DNA of 64,000 nucleotides from an uncultured Paracoccaceae bacterium (GTDB taxonomy: Bacteria; Pseudomonadota; Alphaproteobacteria; Rhodobacterales; Rhodobacteraceae): assembly GCA_947494445.1 (NCBI GenBank), contig CANLVD010000001.1, forward strand, positions 558,001 to 622,000. The letters are read 5' to 3'. Positions 1 through 8,245 of this stretch are shown here, piece after piece. Under the pieces are notes generated by a model, which saw nothing but the letters and a program-made list of their open reading frames with translations, was not told where the DNA came from and ran no database searches. The stretch's first letter is position 1, and every line of letters begins with the position of its first letter. Made by a program: the position numbers and the translations under genes.

Positions 1-1
1 A

Positions 2-178
2 GGTGCCAAGGAGGGGAGTATTTCTTTCTGGTATTTCAAGGGGTTGGAGCTTCTGGCGGTGGATGCGATGAACGACCCGCGGGCTTATATGATGGGCAAA
101 CGCTGGATCGAGGCGGGGCTGTCGCCGAAGGCAGAAGACTTGGGCGCAGAGGATTTGAAGACGGTTAAGTGCGTGTAA
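2..178 (+). CDS. C-terminal fragment of an unrecognised protein (truncated by window edge)
   Basis: An open frame enters from the left edge and gives 58 residues ending in KTVKCV before TAA at 176-178. The start lies outside the window. The visible tail is hydrophilic to amphipathic, with FWYFKGLELLAVDAMNDP and MMGKRWIEAGLSP, and I do not recognise a family. It overlaps the rsmD start by 10 bases, so the two genes are probably translationally coupled in one operon. The overlap and the lack of stops are the only support for its being real. Confidence 0.6.
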   Translation, partial: GAKEGSISFWYFKGLELLAVDAMNDPRAYMMGKRWIEAGLSPKAEDLGAEDLKTVKCV

Positions 179-723
179 TTGCTGGGAAATTTCGCGGAAC
201 CAAGCTTGCGGATCTAGGCGCGGGGGATGCTGATGCGCATCTGCGGCCGACCCCGGACCGGGTCCGGGAGAGCCTGTTTAACATACTGGAAAACAACGAT
301 TTTCCCAACCTGACGGGGGCGCATGTGCTGGATCTTTTTGCGGGCACCGGCGCGCTGGGGCTGGAGGCGCTCAGCCGGGGGGCGGAGCGGGTGGTGTTTG
401 TGGAAAACGGCGCGGTGTCAGGCAAGCTGCTGAACGCAAATATTGCCAAATGCCGGGCGGGTCCAGAGACGGAAGTGCAGCGCACGGACGCCCGTGTCAT
501 AAAAAATAAACCTGTAAAGCCATATACTTACGTGTTTCTTGATCCGCCCTATGGCAAGGGTCTGGGGGAAGCGGCGCTGGGCGCGCTGGCGCGGGATTGG
601 CTGGCAGAGGGCGCCGTGATCGTCTGGGAAGAAGCCCGCGAGATGCGCCCGCCACCGGGATTTGCCCTGCGCGAGACCCGCCGTTTCGGCTCCACCGTGA
701 TCACGATTTTAACCAAATCTTAG
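169..723 (+). CDS. rsmD: 16S rRNA (guanine(966)-N(2))-methyltransferase RsmD
   Basis: This cytoplasmic SAM-dependent enzyme methylates N2 of G966 in 16S rRNA during assembly of the small ribosomal subunit. The 184-residue product has the family length. It opens with VIAGKFRGTKL, carries the SAM-binding loop LDLFAGTGALGLEALSRG (residues 54-71), and has the catalytic N-methyltransferase motif DPPY at residues 125-128. The start is GTG at 169, since the conserved RVIAGKFRG sequence begins immediately after it; this start lies inside the end of the upstream gene. It is followed convergently by the pentapeptide-repeat genes. Confidence 0.95.
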   Translation: MRVIAGKFRGTKLADLGAGDADAHLRPTPDRVRESLFNILENNDFPNLTGAHVLDLFAGTGALGLEALSRGAERVVFVENGAVSGKLLNANIAKCRAGPETEVQRTDARVIKNKPVKPYTYVFLDPPYGKGLGEAALGALARDWLAEGAVIVWEEAREMRPPPGFALRETRRFGSTVITILTKS

Positions 724-792
724 CACGAGTTCTTTCGCAACTCTTCCATAACTATTTCATAACTCAAGTATTTCTGTCGGGTATTGCGGCAA

Positions 793-3084
793 TCACTGCG
801 GCAGAACCTCTGGTGTGCAGCCTTCGGGCGGCGGGATTGGGGTTACGTCATCGAACCCGGGAGGGGCGATGGCTTTCCAAGCGGGTTTGACATCCCCCAA
901 TCCAGCAAACGGAAAGGTCACCGGCACAGCCTCAAGCCAGCCACGCCATCGCCCAAAGTAGACCGCATCTGAAGCCGCAACACCTTCGATCCAGTGGCAG
1001 CGTGATCCGAAAAGTGCATCTGCCTTTTCCGGCAGCTTGACTGTGCCGTCGCCGAACGCCCAACGCCAATCGGTTTTGTCATCGAAAACCAGTTCTGAAA
1101 GATCCACAAAACGCAAGCCACCAACCTTATTGAGAGAAGCAGACCAATCGCTTTCGTCAAACGCCAGATCCCTTTCGTTTGTACCCGCGAGAAAGCTAAA
1201 GCTCAGGTCTGCTCCTTTGAATGAACTATCTTCAACCGATCCGCCTTGAAGTTTTACAAAGCGCAAGTCAGCTTGGGTTAGATCCACCCCTCCCATGAAA
1301 GGCGAATTCAGCCACGCAGACTGCAGATTGGCACCCTTCATAGTTGCATTGGCAAACCCTACTTGATCGGCAACCATTCCCTCCATATTGACCCGGTTAA
1401 GTGTGTTGAATGATAGGCTGCTATCCTTCAACCGAGCCCCAAAGAAACTAGTATCCGATAGGTTGGTTCTTCGAAATCGAACCGTGTCGAGTTGCGCAAA
1501 TTTAAACGAAGCACCGGAGAAGTCATTGGTGTGGAATGTGGTCGTCGACAGGCTTGCACTCTCAAAATTTGCACCTTTGAAGATCGCGTTATTGGTTTTG
1601 TCTATATCTACCAGTTCAGCCTTGGACAAATTCGCGTTGGTGAAATTCGCTTCAAACAAATTGTTTTGGTTCATTCTGGACTGAATTAGAGACGCATCCG
1701 AAAGATCAGCTAGAACCAGGGCTGTCTTATTCATCCTTGTACTATTCAGATTTGCATTCTGCATGCCAGCGTCAATGAAATCGGCCCAGTTGAGATTTGC
1801 CCTGCTTAGGTTTGCATGCTGGAACTGAGACGACGATGCGTTAACGAAGGTCAGTTGCGCACGGCGCAGTTTTGCGTTTTCCAAATTTGCGCCATTGAGG
1901 TTTGCTGTGTCCAGATTGGTAAAATCCAGATCCAGACCGGGCAGAAAGGCATTTTCCAGATTTGCGCGTTTGAGGTTGCGAGGCCGCCATTTGGGTTTGC
2001 GCAGGACGGCAATCTGGGCCAGACGCCGCTCAGTCCATTCCTCGGTCATTGCGTCCTCTTGGTCCTGCGAGATGTCGGAGCAGGGGGTCACGCCTTCGCG
2101 CCGGCACCAGATGGCCTGAAAATCCCGCTTGGCCGTGGTTTCGCCCAGCCAATCCTTGGGATGTTCGACCAGCGATTGTTCTGTCAGGTTTAACTCTGCC
2201 AGCCCGAACACCGGTTGCTTGAAGATGACTTTGGGCACAAATGGCAGAGATTCCTCGCGGACAAGGTCGGTGGTGCGTTCGAGTGTCAGAAAGCCAAGAA
2301 CGAGAAACAGGCAGAGGCTGGCGGGCACGCCGAACCAGTTGAACCAGACCCATGGTTTTTCCTCCTGCGAGATGCCGCGCATCCGGCGCCAGAGGACGAC
2401 GAGGCTGTCGGCGCCGACCCAGCCGGAGATGTAGAAGGCCGCCGCATTGGTGGCGGTCATCCAGAACTCCCGCGCAGGCAGCGATTGTTTCCAGCCATAG
2501 AGCAGCACGACGAGGCCGAAGATCCATGCGAGGCCGAAGGACAGGATGGCGGCGATGTCGCTGAGGGCGCGGTTGGTGGTGCAATGCGGCTCGGGTGTTG
2601 CGGGGTGCTGGATGATGCGGGAAATGCCGGGGAGGGCCCAGAACCAGCGGCCGATGGCCGAGCGGGGGCCGGAGCGGATGAAGTTGCGCAGCTCAAGTGC
2701 TGCAGAGGAGAGGAGCCATGGGTGGATGTGTTCGGACAGGGGCTCTCCCCTGATCTGGGCGGGCGCTGTGCTGAGCGCGTCCCAGAGGCGGATCTGGTAG
2801 ATGTGGAAGTAGCAGTAGACGGCGGCGGTGAGCACGGGGGCGACGTAGAAGAACAGGCGGGTGGGGACCGAGACGCCAATGAGCGGCAGTTGGGTGGCCC
2901 GGTCGATGCCGTAGAAATCGATGTGCTGGACGCCGAGCAGGGTGACGCCGACGAAGGCGAGGACGCCAAGCATGGCGAACCATGTGTTGCGCGCGGTGGT
3001 GGTGAGCGTGTTGATCCGCGCGATGTGGTCGGGTTGGGTGCGGGCGCGGGGCTTGCGGCCACGGCGGTAGGCGAGGTGGGTCAT
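793..3084 (-). CDS. Membrane-anchored pentapeptide-repeat protein (763 aa)
   Basis: The N-terminal half is a membrane region, with hydrophobic spans near residues 34-60, 76-98, 174-198, 208-232 and 248-268. It is followed by a long run of pentapeptide repeats of the A(N/D)LxX type (about residues 370-650, for example RANLEN, TANLNGANLENAKL, KGANLQSAWL), which fold as a right-handed quadrilateral beta helix. The tail (650-763) contains no repeats. The start overlaps the end of the upstream gene by four bases (3081-3084). That gene encodes a protein of the same layout, so the two are an operon and probably arose by duplication. Pentapeptide-repeat proteins have diverse roles and no substrate or partner can be read here; a membrane scaffold is the most that can be inferred. 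Confidence 0.85.
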   Translation of the reverse strand: MTHLAYRRGRKPRARTQPDHIARINTLTTTARNTWFAMLGVLAFVGVTLLGVQHIDFYGIDRATQLPLIGVSVPTRLFFYVAPVLTAAVYCYFHIYQIRLWDALSTAPAQIRGEPLSEHIHPWLLSSAALELRNFIRSGPRSAIGRWFWALPGISRIIQHPATPEPHCTTNRALSDIAAILSFGLAWIFGLVVLLYGWKQSLPAREFWMTATNAAAFYISGWVGADSLVVLWRRMRGISQEEKPWVWFNWFGVPASLCLFLVLGFLTLERTTDLVREESLPFVPKVIFKQPVFGLAELNLTEQSLVEHPKDWLGETTAKRDFQAIWCRREGVTPCSDISQDQEDAMTEEWTERRLAQIAVLRKPKWRPRNLKRANLENAFLPGLDLDFTNLDTANLNGANLENAKLRRAQLTFVNASSSQFQHANLSRANLNWADFIDAGMQNANLNSTRMNKTALVLADLSDASLIQSRMNQNNLFEANFTNANLSKAELVDIDKTNNAIFKGANFESASLSTTTFHTNDFSGASFKFAQLDTVRFRRTNLSDTSFFGARLKDSSLSFNTLNRVNMEGMVADQVGFANATMKGANLQSAWLNSPFMGGVDLTQADLRFVKLQGGSVEDSSFKGADLSFSFLAGTNERDLAFDESDWSASLNKVGGLRFVDLSELVFDDKTDWRWAFGDGTVKLPEKADALFGSRCHWIEGVAASDAVYFGRWRGWLEAVPVTFPFAGLGDVKPAWKAIAPPGFDDVTPIPPPEGCTPEVLPQ

Positions 3085-5138
3085 CGGGGGGCCTCGATCA
3101 GGGCGGCGCGGCAGGAGGCGGATGGTGGGATGACGGGAACGTCGGCGGCGGGGATGGTGGGGAGGTCGAGGAATTGTGTCGTGCTGGCGTCAAGTTCGAT
3201 CCGCGAGGTGCGGGCAAGCTCCAGGGCGCCAATGTGGGGGCTGGGGGGCCATTGCTGGCCGAGCGCCTCGACCACGCCGCGCCACTGGCCGAAGAATTCG
3301 AGATCGTTGAGGCGTTTGGCGGACCAGCAGGCGGGGCGGTCGATGCGGTCGGTCTTGCTCCATGGGGGATCGAAGGGCAGGTCGGTGGTGGCGTCGCCGA
3401 AGGTGGCTTTAAGGCTGACGTTTGATGCGCTGCCGAGGTCCATGAAGCGGAAGGCGGCCCCTTCGGTTTTCCATGCGAGGGCCATGTTCAGCAGTCCGGT
3501 GAAGGCAGGGTCGCGGAAGGACCATGGCAGGAGGTAGTCTGATGTGCCCTCGGCCTCGAGACGGAAGAGGTTGTTGTCGCGCAAGCCGTCCTCATCGCGT
3601 TCCATGTCGTTGTTGTGGGTGCCGATGAAGAGGGTGTTCCACAAGATGAGTTCAGGGCGTTCGGTCTGGCCGGGTTTGAAGCGGGTGTGCAGCATGAGAG
3701 CGTTGCTGAAATTGGCGAAGGCCGGTCTGAGATCGCCGGTAACAGAGGTGAAGAACGCGCCGATGAAGTCAGTTCCGGTGAGATCGGCGCCGTCATAACT
3801 GGTGCGAAAGGCGCGGGTGTTTCGCAGGTTTGCATTGCGCAGGGATGCGCCGGAGAATGTGCTGAAAATCAGGGTTGAGGATGACAGATCGGCCTGATCG
3901 AGAATTGCCGCATCGAATGTGGTGCTGCGCAGGCTGGCGCGCCAAAGCTCAGCGGATGTGAGATTTGCTCCCATGAACCACGCGTCATCCAGATCGGCAT
4001 CCGTCAGGTAAGTGTTCTGCAATGAGGCACGGTCGAACACGCTGCCTTCTGCCTTGATCTTGACGAGGGAGGCGTTGAGCAGGTTTGCCTCGGTCAGGGT
4101 TGCGCCTGTCAGATCGGCCTGCTCCAGATCGGCATTGATCAGGGAACTGCCGGAAAAGTCTGTATCTGCGAGCAGACCTTTGACGGCAAAAAGGCTGTCG
4201 TGGTTGCCATGTGACAGGTTCTGCCCGGTCAGCGGAATTGTGGAGATTGGCGTGGCTTCACGTACTCGCCTGTCCAGAAGTGCAGCCTTGGGCGTTTTGG
4301 TTTGAGCGAATACGGTTTCGTTACAGTCGAAAACCTCAGCCTTGTCACAGGTTTCGGCCTGAAATTGAGCCAGCGCAATGGGGTAGCTTGTCCAGCCTTC
4401 CTTTGGCTTTGAAATCTCGGCCCCAACCAGATCGATGCGGCTGTTGGCAAGATAATTTACGTGAAACTGTCTTGGAAAACCGCCGAACTCCGTGAGCAGA
4501 AGACCCGCCAGCCCCGCGACCATGCAAAACCAGATGTTTTCCAACCTCGGGTAGAAGGGTTTCGAGCGGGTTTCCTGAAATGGACGCCGGACATAGAGAA
4601 GCGAGAGCACCATCACGGTGGTGGCGATCACCAGAATAACCGACTGATAGATGGTCAGAACCAGGCTTGCCACCACGTAGCTTCCGCCTGCAACGGCGAT
4701 TGTGGCCAGCGGCAGCACCCAGACAAAGGCGATGGCTGCCAGTCTTGCCAGCATCCCAAACAGGCGTGGGCCGCCAACCGAGGGCAGCAGGGCCGCCACG
4801 ATCCATGGTGTCACCCGTTCAGACATGGGAAGCTCATCCACCCTGAGGGGCAATTGCGCATAGAGCCACCAGAGCCTGATGATCACCACGTGAAGATAGA
4901 TCGTCAGCAGAAGCAGGATGAGGGGGGCGGCGACGAGAAATCCCAAAGCCTCGATCTCGGTGCCGAGGATCGGCAGCACGAGGGACCGCGAGTTTGACAG
5001 GATCTGGCCATCGGTCAGGGAGGCCCGGGCAACCCAGACATACGCGCAGCCTGCGAGCAGTCCCAGCCATGTCGTTCGGGCAATCGAGGTCAGCGCGGCG
5101 ATCTGGTCCAGAAGAACTTCGGTTGAGGGCTTGGTCAC
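3081..5138 (-). CDS. Membrane-anchored pentapeptide-repeat protein (685 aa), paralogue of the downstream gene
   Basis: This is the first gene of a two-gene operon. The start is GTG at 5138; an in-frame stop lies six codons upstream and there is no ATG close by. Hydrophobic spans occur near residues 22-38, 62-88, 128-150, 155-182 and 203-218, followed by pentapeptide repeats at about 310-460 (INADLEQADLTGATLTEANL, GADLTGTDFIGAFF). The N-terminus (IARTTWLGLLAGCAYVWVA) matches the register of the second protein (TARNTWFAMLGVLAFVGV), which supports common descent. Fewer repeats are present than in the partner. It is divergent from recQ across an 82-base gap. No function is assigned. Confidence 0.85.
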   Translation of the reverse strand: MTKPSTEVLLDQIAALTSIARTTWLGLLAGCAYVWVARASLTDGQILSNSRSLVLPILGTEIEALGFLVAAPLILLLLTIYLHVVIIRLWWLYAQLPLRVDELPMSERVTPWIVAALLPSVGGPRLFGMLARLAAIAFVWVLPLATIAVAGGSYVVASLVLTIYQSVILVIATTVMVLSLLYVRRPFQETRSKPFYPRLENIWFCMVAGLAGLLLTEFGGFPRQFHVNYLANSRIDLVGAEISKPKEGWTSYPIALAQFQAETCDKAEVFDCNETVFAQTKTPKAALLDRRVREATPISTIPLTGQNLSHGNHDSLFAVKGLLADTDFSGSSLINADLEQADLTGATLTEANLLNASLVKIKAEGSVFDRASLQNTYLTDADLDDAWFMGANLTSAELWRASLRSTTFDAAILDQADLSSSTLIFSTFSGASLRNANLRNTRAFRTSYDGADLTGTDFIGAFFTSVTGDLRPAFANFSNALMLHTRFKPGQTERPELILWNTLFIGTHNNDMERDEDGLRDNNLFRLEAEGTSDYLLPWSFRDPAFTGLLNMALAWKTEGAAFRFMDLGSASNVSLKATFGDATTDLPFDPPWSKTDRIDRPACWSAKRLNDLEFFGQWRGVVEALGQQWPPSPHIGALELARTSRIELDASTTQFLDLPTIPAADVPVIPPSASCRAALIEAPR

Positions 5139-5220
5139 GGGCTTGGTCCATGGTTAAATGCGCATTAATAAACACTGAACAGGATGGCAAAGAACGACCC
5201 TCCTGTCGAGCGAGCGGTAG

Positions 5221-7272
5221 ATGTTGGATCAGATGGATTGCGCGACCCCTTTGCGGGAGGTCTTTGGCTTTGATGCGTTTCGCCCCGGACAGCGGGAGAT
5301 TGTCGAGGCGGTGGTCGCGGGCCGGGATGTTCTGGCGATCCTGCCCACGGGTGCCGGGAAATCACTGTGTTTTCAGCTGCCTGCCCTGTTGCGGGGCGGG
5401 GTGACGCTGGTGATCTCTCCGTTGATAGCCTTGATGCGGGATCAGGTCCGGTCGCTCAAGGCGGCGGGCGTTGCAGCCGGTGCGCTGACCTCGGGCAACA
5501 CAGAGGATGAGACCGAAAGCGTCTGGGCTGATCTTGAGGCGGGGCGGCTGAAGCTGCTTTACATGGCGCCCGAGCGGCTGTCGCGGTCGCGTGATATGCT
5601 GCGCCGGGCCGGCATCTCGCTGATTGCCGTGGACGAGGCCCATTGTGTCAGCCAGTGGGGCCATGATTTCCGCCCCGATTACCTTGAGATTGGCGCCCTG
5701 CGCGCGGCGCTGGATGTGCCACTTGCGGCGTTCACGGCGACGGCGGATCCCGAAACCCAGGAAGAGATCATCGGGAAGCTGTTTGCAGGCGAGCCCGAGG
5801 TGTTCCTGAAGGGTTTTGACCGGCCCAATCTGCGGCTGGCCTTTGCGCCCAAGGCCCGACCCCGTCAACAGATCCTTGAGTTTGTGGCGGCACGCAAGGG
5901 GCTGTCGGGGATTGTCTATGCGGCCTCGCGGGCGAAGACCGAAACGCTGGCGCAGGGGCTGCGCGAGGCGGGTCATGCAGCGCTTGCCTATCATGCGGGC
6001 ATGGAGGCCGATGCCCGGCGCGAGGCGGAGCGGCGGTTTCAGCTTGAGGATGGGCTGATCGTGGTGGCCACGGTGGCCTTTGGCATGGGGATCGACAAGC
6101 CCGATATCCGGTTTGTCGCCCATGCGGATCTGCCCAAATCGGTGGAGAGTTATTATCAGGAGATCGGGCGCGCGGGCCGGGATGGCGCGCCTGCGGATAC
6201 GCTGACGTTGTACGGTGGCGAGGATATTCGCCTGCGTCGTGCCCAGATCGACGAGGGTCTGGCACCGGTCGAGCGCAAGCAGGCCGATCACGCCCGGCTG
6301 AACGCGCTTCTAGGGCTGGCGGAAAGCCCGGTCTGCAGGCGGGTGCCGCTGCTGCGCTATTTCGGCGAGATTTTTGCGGGGAACTGTCAGGGGTGCGATC
6401 TGTGCGAAACCCCGCCCGAGACCTTTGACGGGACGGAAGCTGCGCGCAAGGCGTTCTCGGCCGTGCTCAGAACAGGCGAGATGTTCGGGGCCGCGCATCT
6501 GATCGATATTCTGCGCGGACAGGCCACGGAGAAAGTCCGCCAGCGCGGCCATGACGGGCTGCCGACATTTGGCTGCGGGACGGAGTTTTCCAAGCCCGAG
6601 TGGCAGACGATCTTTCGCCAGTTGCAGGGGCTCGACCTGCTGCGCCCGGATGCGGCGCGCCATGGGGCCTTGCGGTTTACCGAGAGCGCGCGACCGCTGT
6701 TGCGGGGCGAGGCCGAGATCACCCTGCGCAAGGATACGATCACCTCGGCGGGTGCGTCGGCGCGGGTGGTGCGGGCGCTGGTCAATGAGGAGGACGAGCC
6801 GCTTCTGTCCGCGCTCAAGGCCAAGCGGCGGGCATTGGCCGAGGCCGGTCGGGTGCCGGCCTATGTGATTTTCCCTGACCGCACGCTTATCGAGATGGCC
6901 ACCAAGCGCCCGGCAACGCTGGATGCAATGAGTGCGATCTCGGGCGTGGGGGCCAAGAAGCTCGACCGGTTCGGTGCGGCGTTTCTTGAGGTGATCCGGG
7001 GGGAGGCGGCACCCGCACCGCATCCCTCGCGCCGGAAACTGGCGGGGCAGCAATCGGGTGCGCTTTTCGATCTGCTGGAGGCCGAACAACTGCGCCTGTC
7101 ACGTGGCGAGAGCGGGCTGGACGCTTTCATGACCTGTTCGGGTGGAACATTGGCCAAGATTGCTGATCAGCGGCCACGCGATCTTGATGCGCTGGGCCGC
7201 ATTGCCGGGATGGGCCGGGCCAAGCTGGAGCGGTTCGGCAAGGCGTTTCTGGATGTGATAAGGGCCGGATGA
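5221..7272 (+). CDS. recQ: ATP-dependent DNA helicase RecQ with two HRDC domains
   Basis: RecQ is a 3'-5' DNA helicase that acts in recombination and in repair of stalled replication forks. The 683-residue protein has Walker A LPTGAGKS (41-48), the DEAH box within VDEAHCVSQWGHDFRPDY, motif VI GRAGRDG, and the RQC zinc site formed by the C of CRRVPLLRYFGE and the following CQGCDLC. Two HRDC-like domains follow. The first contains LIEMATKRPATLDAMSAISG and the second LAKIADQRPRDLDALGRIAG, and both end in a matching (R/K)xxRFGxAFLxVIR. E. coli RecQ has one HRDC domain, so this is the longer form. It appears to be a monocistronic gene. Confidence 0.96.
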   Translation: MLDQMDCATPLREVFGFDAFRPGQREIVEAVVAGRDVLAILPTGAGKSLCFQLPALLRGGVTLVISPLIALMRDQVRSLKAAGVAAGALTSGNTEDETESVWADLEAGRLKLLYMAPERLSRSRDMLRRAGISLIAVDEAHCVSQWGHDFRPDYLEIGALRAALDVPLAAFTATADPETQEEIIGKLFAGEPEVFLKGFDRPNLRLAFAPKARPRQQILEFVAARKGLSGIVYAASRAKTETLAQGLREAGHAALAYHAGMEADARREAERRFQLEDGLIVVATVAFGMGIDKPDIRFVAHADLPKSVESYYQEIGRAGRDGAPADTLTLYGGEDIRLRRAQIDEGLAPVERKQADHARLNALLGLAESPVCRRVPLLRYFGEIFAGNCQGCDLCETPPETFDGTEAARKAFSAVLRTGEMFGAAHLIDILRGQATEKVRQRGHDGLPTFGCGTEFSKPEWQTIFRQLQGLDLLRPDAARHGALRFTESARPLLRGEAEITLRKDTITSAGASARVVRALVNEEDEPLLSALKAKRRALAEAGRVPAYVIFPDRTLIEMATKRPATLDAMSAISGVGAKKLDRFGAAFLEVIRGEAAPAPHPSRRKLAGQQSGALFDLLEAEQLRLSRGESGLDAFMTCSGGTLAKIADQRPRDLDALGRIAGMGRAKLERFGKAFLDVIRAG

Positions 7273-7287
7273 AAACATCCAGCCCTT
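7260..7287 (+). terminator. Hairpin overlapping the recQ stop codon, possible terminator
   Basis: AAGGGCCGGAT (7260-7270) pairs with ATCCAGCCCTT (7277-7287), with a single mismatch and a six-base loop. The stem contains the recQ stop codon. There is no clear T run after it, so intrinsic termination is uncertain. Confidence 0.35.
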
Positions 7288-7346
7288 ACCCTTCGATCTT
7301 CCCTCATTTACACCCGTCTCAGTGGTCCCCGGGCATACAGCCCCCT

Positions 7347-8090
7347 CTAGACGGGCATTGATGTCTCGCGAAGCATCGCGAGATGTTCCTGAAATCTTGG
7401 GTCGCGCATCACGATGGCGCGCAATTCACGGGCCAGCGACGGGTCATTTGCAGTGATGCGGGTGCGTGCCGATGCGCGGTATTCCGCACCCAGAGCCATC
7501 ACATCGGGTGCGTGGCGCAGGGGCTGCTCGGCGCAGACGGCGATCGGGCGGATGCGTCCGGCGATCCACTGACCGTAAAAACGGTTCAGCGGGGCCACGG
7601 CGCAATCGGCGCGGCCCTGTACCAGATCCATGCCCGGAGTTGCGGACACGTCCATCAGGGGTGTTCGGCCAAAGAGCGGTGCAATGACGCCCCACTCAGC
7701 CCGCTCAGCCTCACCCATGGCGATGCGCGGCTGGGCATGGGCGGATACCAGATCTGCTGGCGTTGTGAAATCGGCATCTGCTTGAACCCAGATCAGCAGG
7801 GGCTCGGGCGGCAGGTCCAGAATGTTGGCGGCACCGAGCGCGTCTGGTGCGGTCGAGATGGTGACCACGGCGCGGTTGGCCGTCGGGCGGGCGGAGACGG
7901 CCACGTCAAAGCCGGACTGAACGGAGGCTCCCGCGAAGATCTCGGCCACCTTGCGGTTCGGTGCATGCTCGTCGATCATCAGCGTGAAGCGCGGCTTCTG
8001 ACGGCGGGCGTGCACGGGCGCGGATGCGGTCGTGACGGTTGCGGCAGCGGTCAGGGCAATCGCGGTTCTGCGGGACATCTGGAAGGTCAT
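7347..8090 (-). CDS. Putative TctC/Bug-like periplasmic binding protein
   Basis: The product has a twin-arginine-like signal (SRRTAIALTAAATVTTA) followed by a domain resembling receptors of tripartite tricarboxylate transporters. The pattern is ADLVSAHAQPRIAMG, then a conserved-looking VQGRADCAVAPLNRFYGQ, then IAGRIRPIAVC and HAPDVMALG. At about 247 residues it is shorter than the usual 300 or so, mainly at the N-terminal side. I prefer the ATG at 8090 to the one at 8102 because GAGGTG stands seven bases before it, whereas the upstream ATG has no ribosome-binding site. No TctA or TctB membrane partners are nearby, so it is an orphan receptor or a diverged relative. The family call is moderate. 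Confidence 0.6.
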   Translation of the reverse strand: MTFQMSRRTAIALTAAATVTTASAPVHARRQKPRFTLMIDEHAPNRKVAEIFAGASVQSGFDVAVSARPTANRAVVTISTAPDALGAANILDLPPEPLLIWVQADADFTTPADLVSAHAQPRIAMGEAERAEWGVIAPLFGRTPLMDVSATPGMDLVQGRADCAVAPLNRFYGQWIAGRIRPIAVCAEQPLRHAPDVMALGAEYRASARTRITANDPSLARELRAIVMRDPRFQEHLAMLRETSMPV

Positions 8091-8175
8091 CGGACACCTC
8101 ATTGAGAAAACTTATCGTGTTATCTACTGCGCCAATCATGACCTGTCTTCCCAAACAGCGTTGGTATGTAAACTG

Positions 8176-8205
8176 TTGTCATCACAAATAAGAAATGTGT
8201 AATGT
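8176..8205 (+). promoter_or_regulatory. Possible promoter of the ScfR-like regulator gene
   Basis: TTGTCA (8176-8181) and TAATGT (8200-8205) are separated by 18 bases. They lie in an AT-rich stretch that stands out from the surrounding GC-rich sequence, about 40 bases before the gene start. This is a pattern match only. Confidence 0.35.
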
Positions 8206-8245
8206 AGTAAATGAAACGCAACTACAGCACAAAAGACCCTGATCC

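Noticed and set aside
2215-3537. 440-residue open frame on the plus strand opposite the pentapeptide genes
   Set aside because: It has a Gly/Ala/Glu-rich composition without motifs and is the mirror of two well-supported minus-strand genes.
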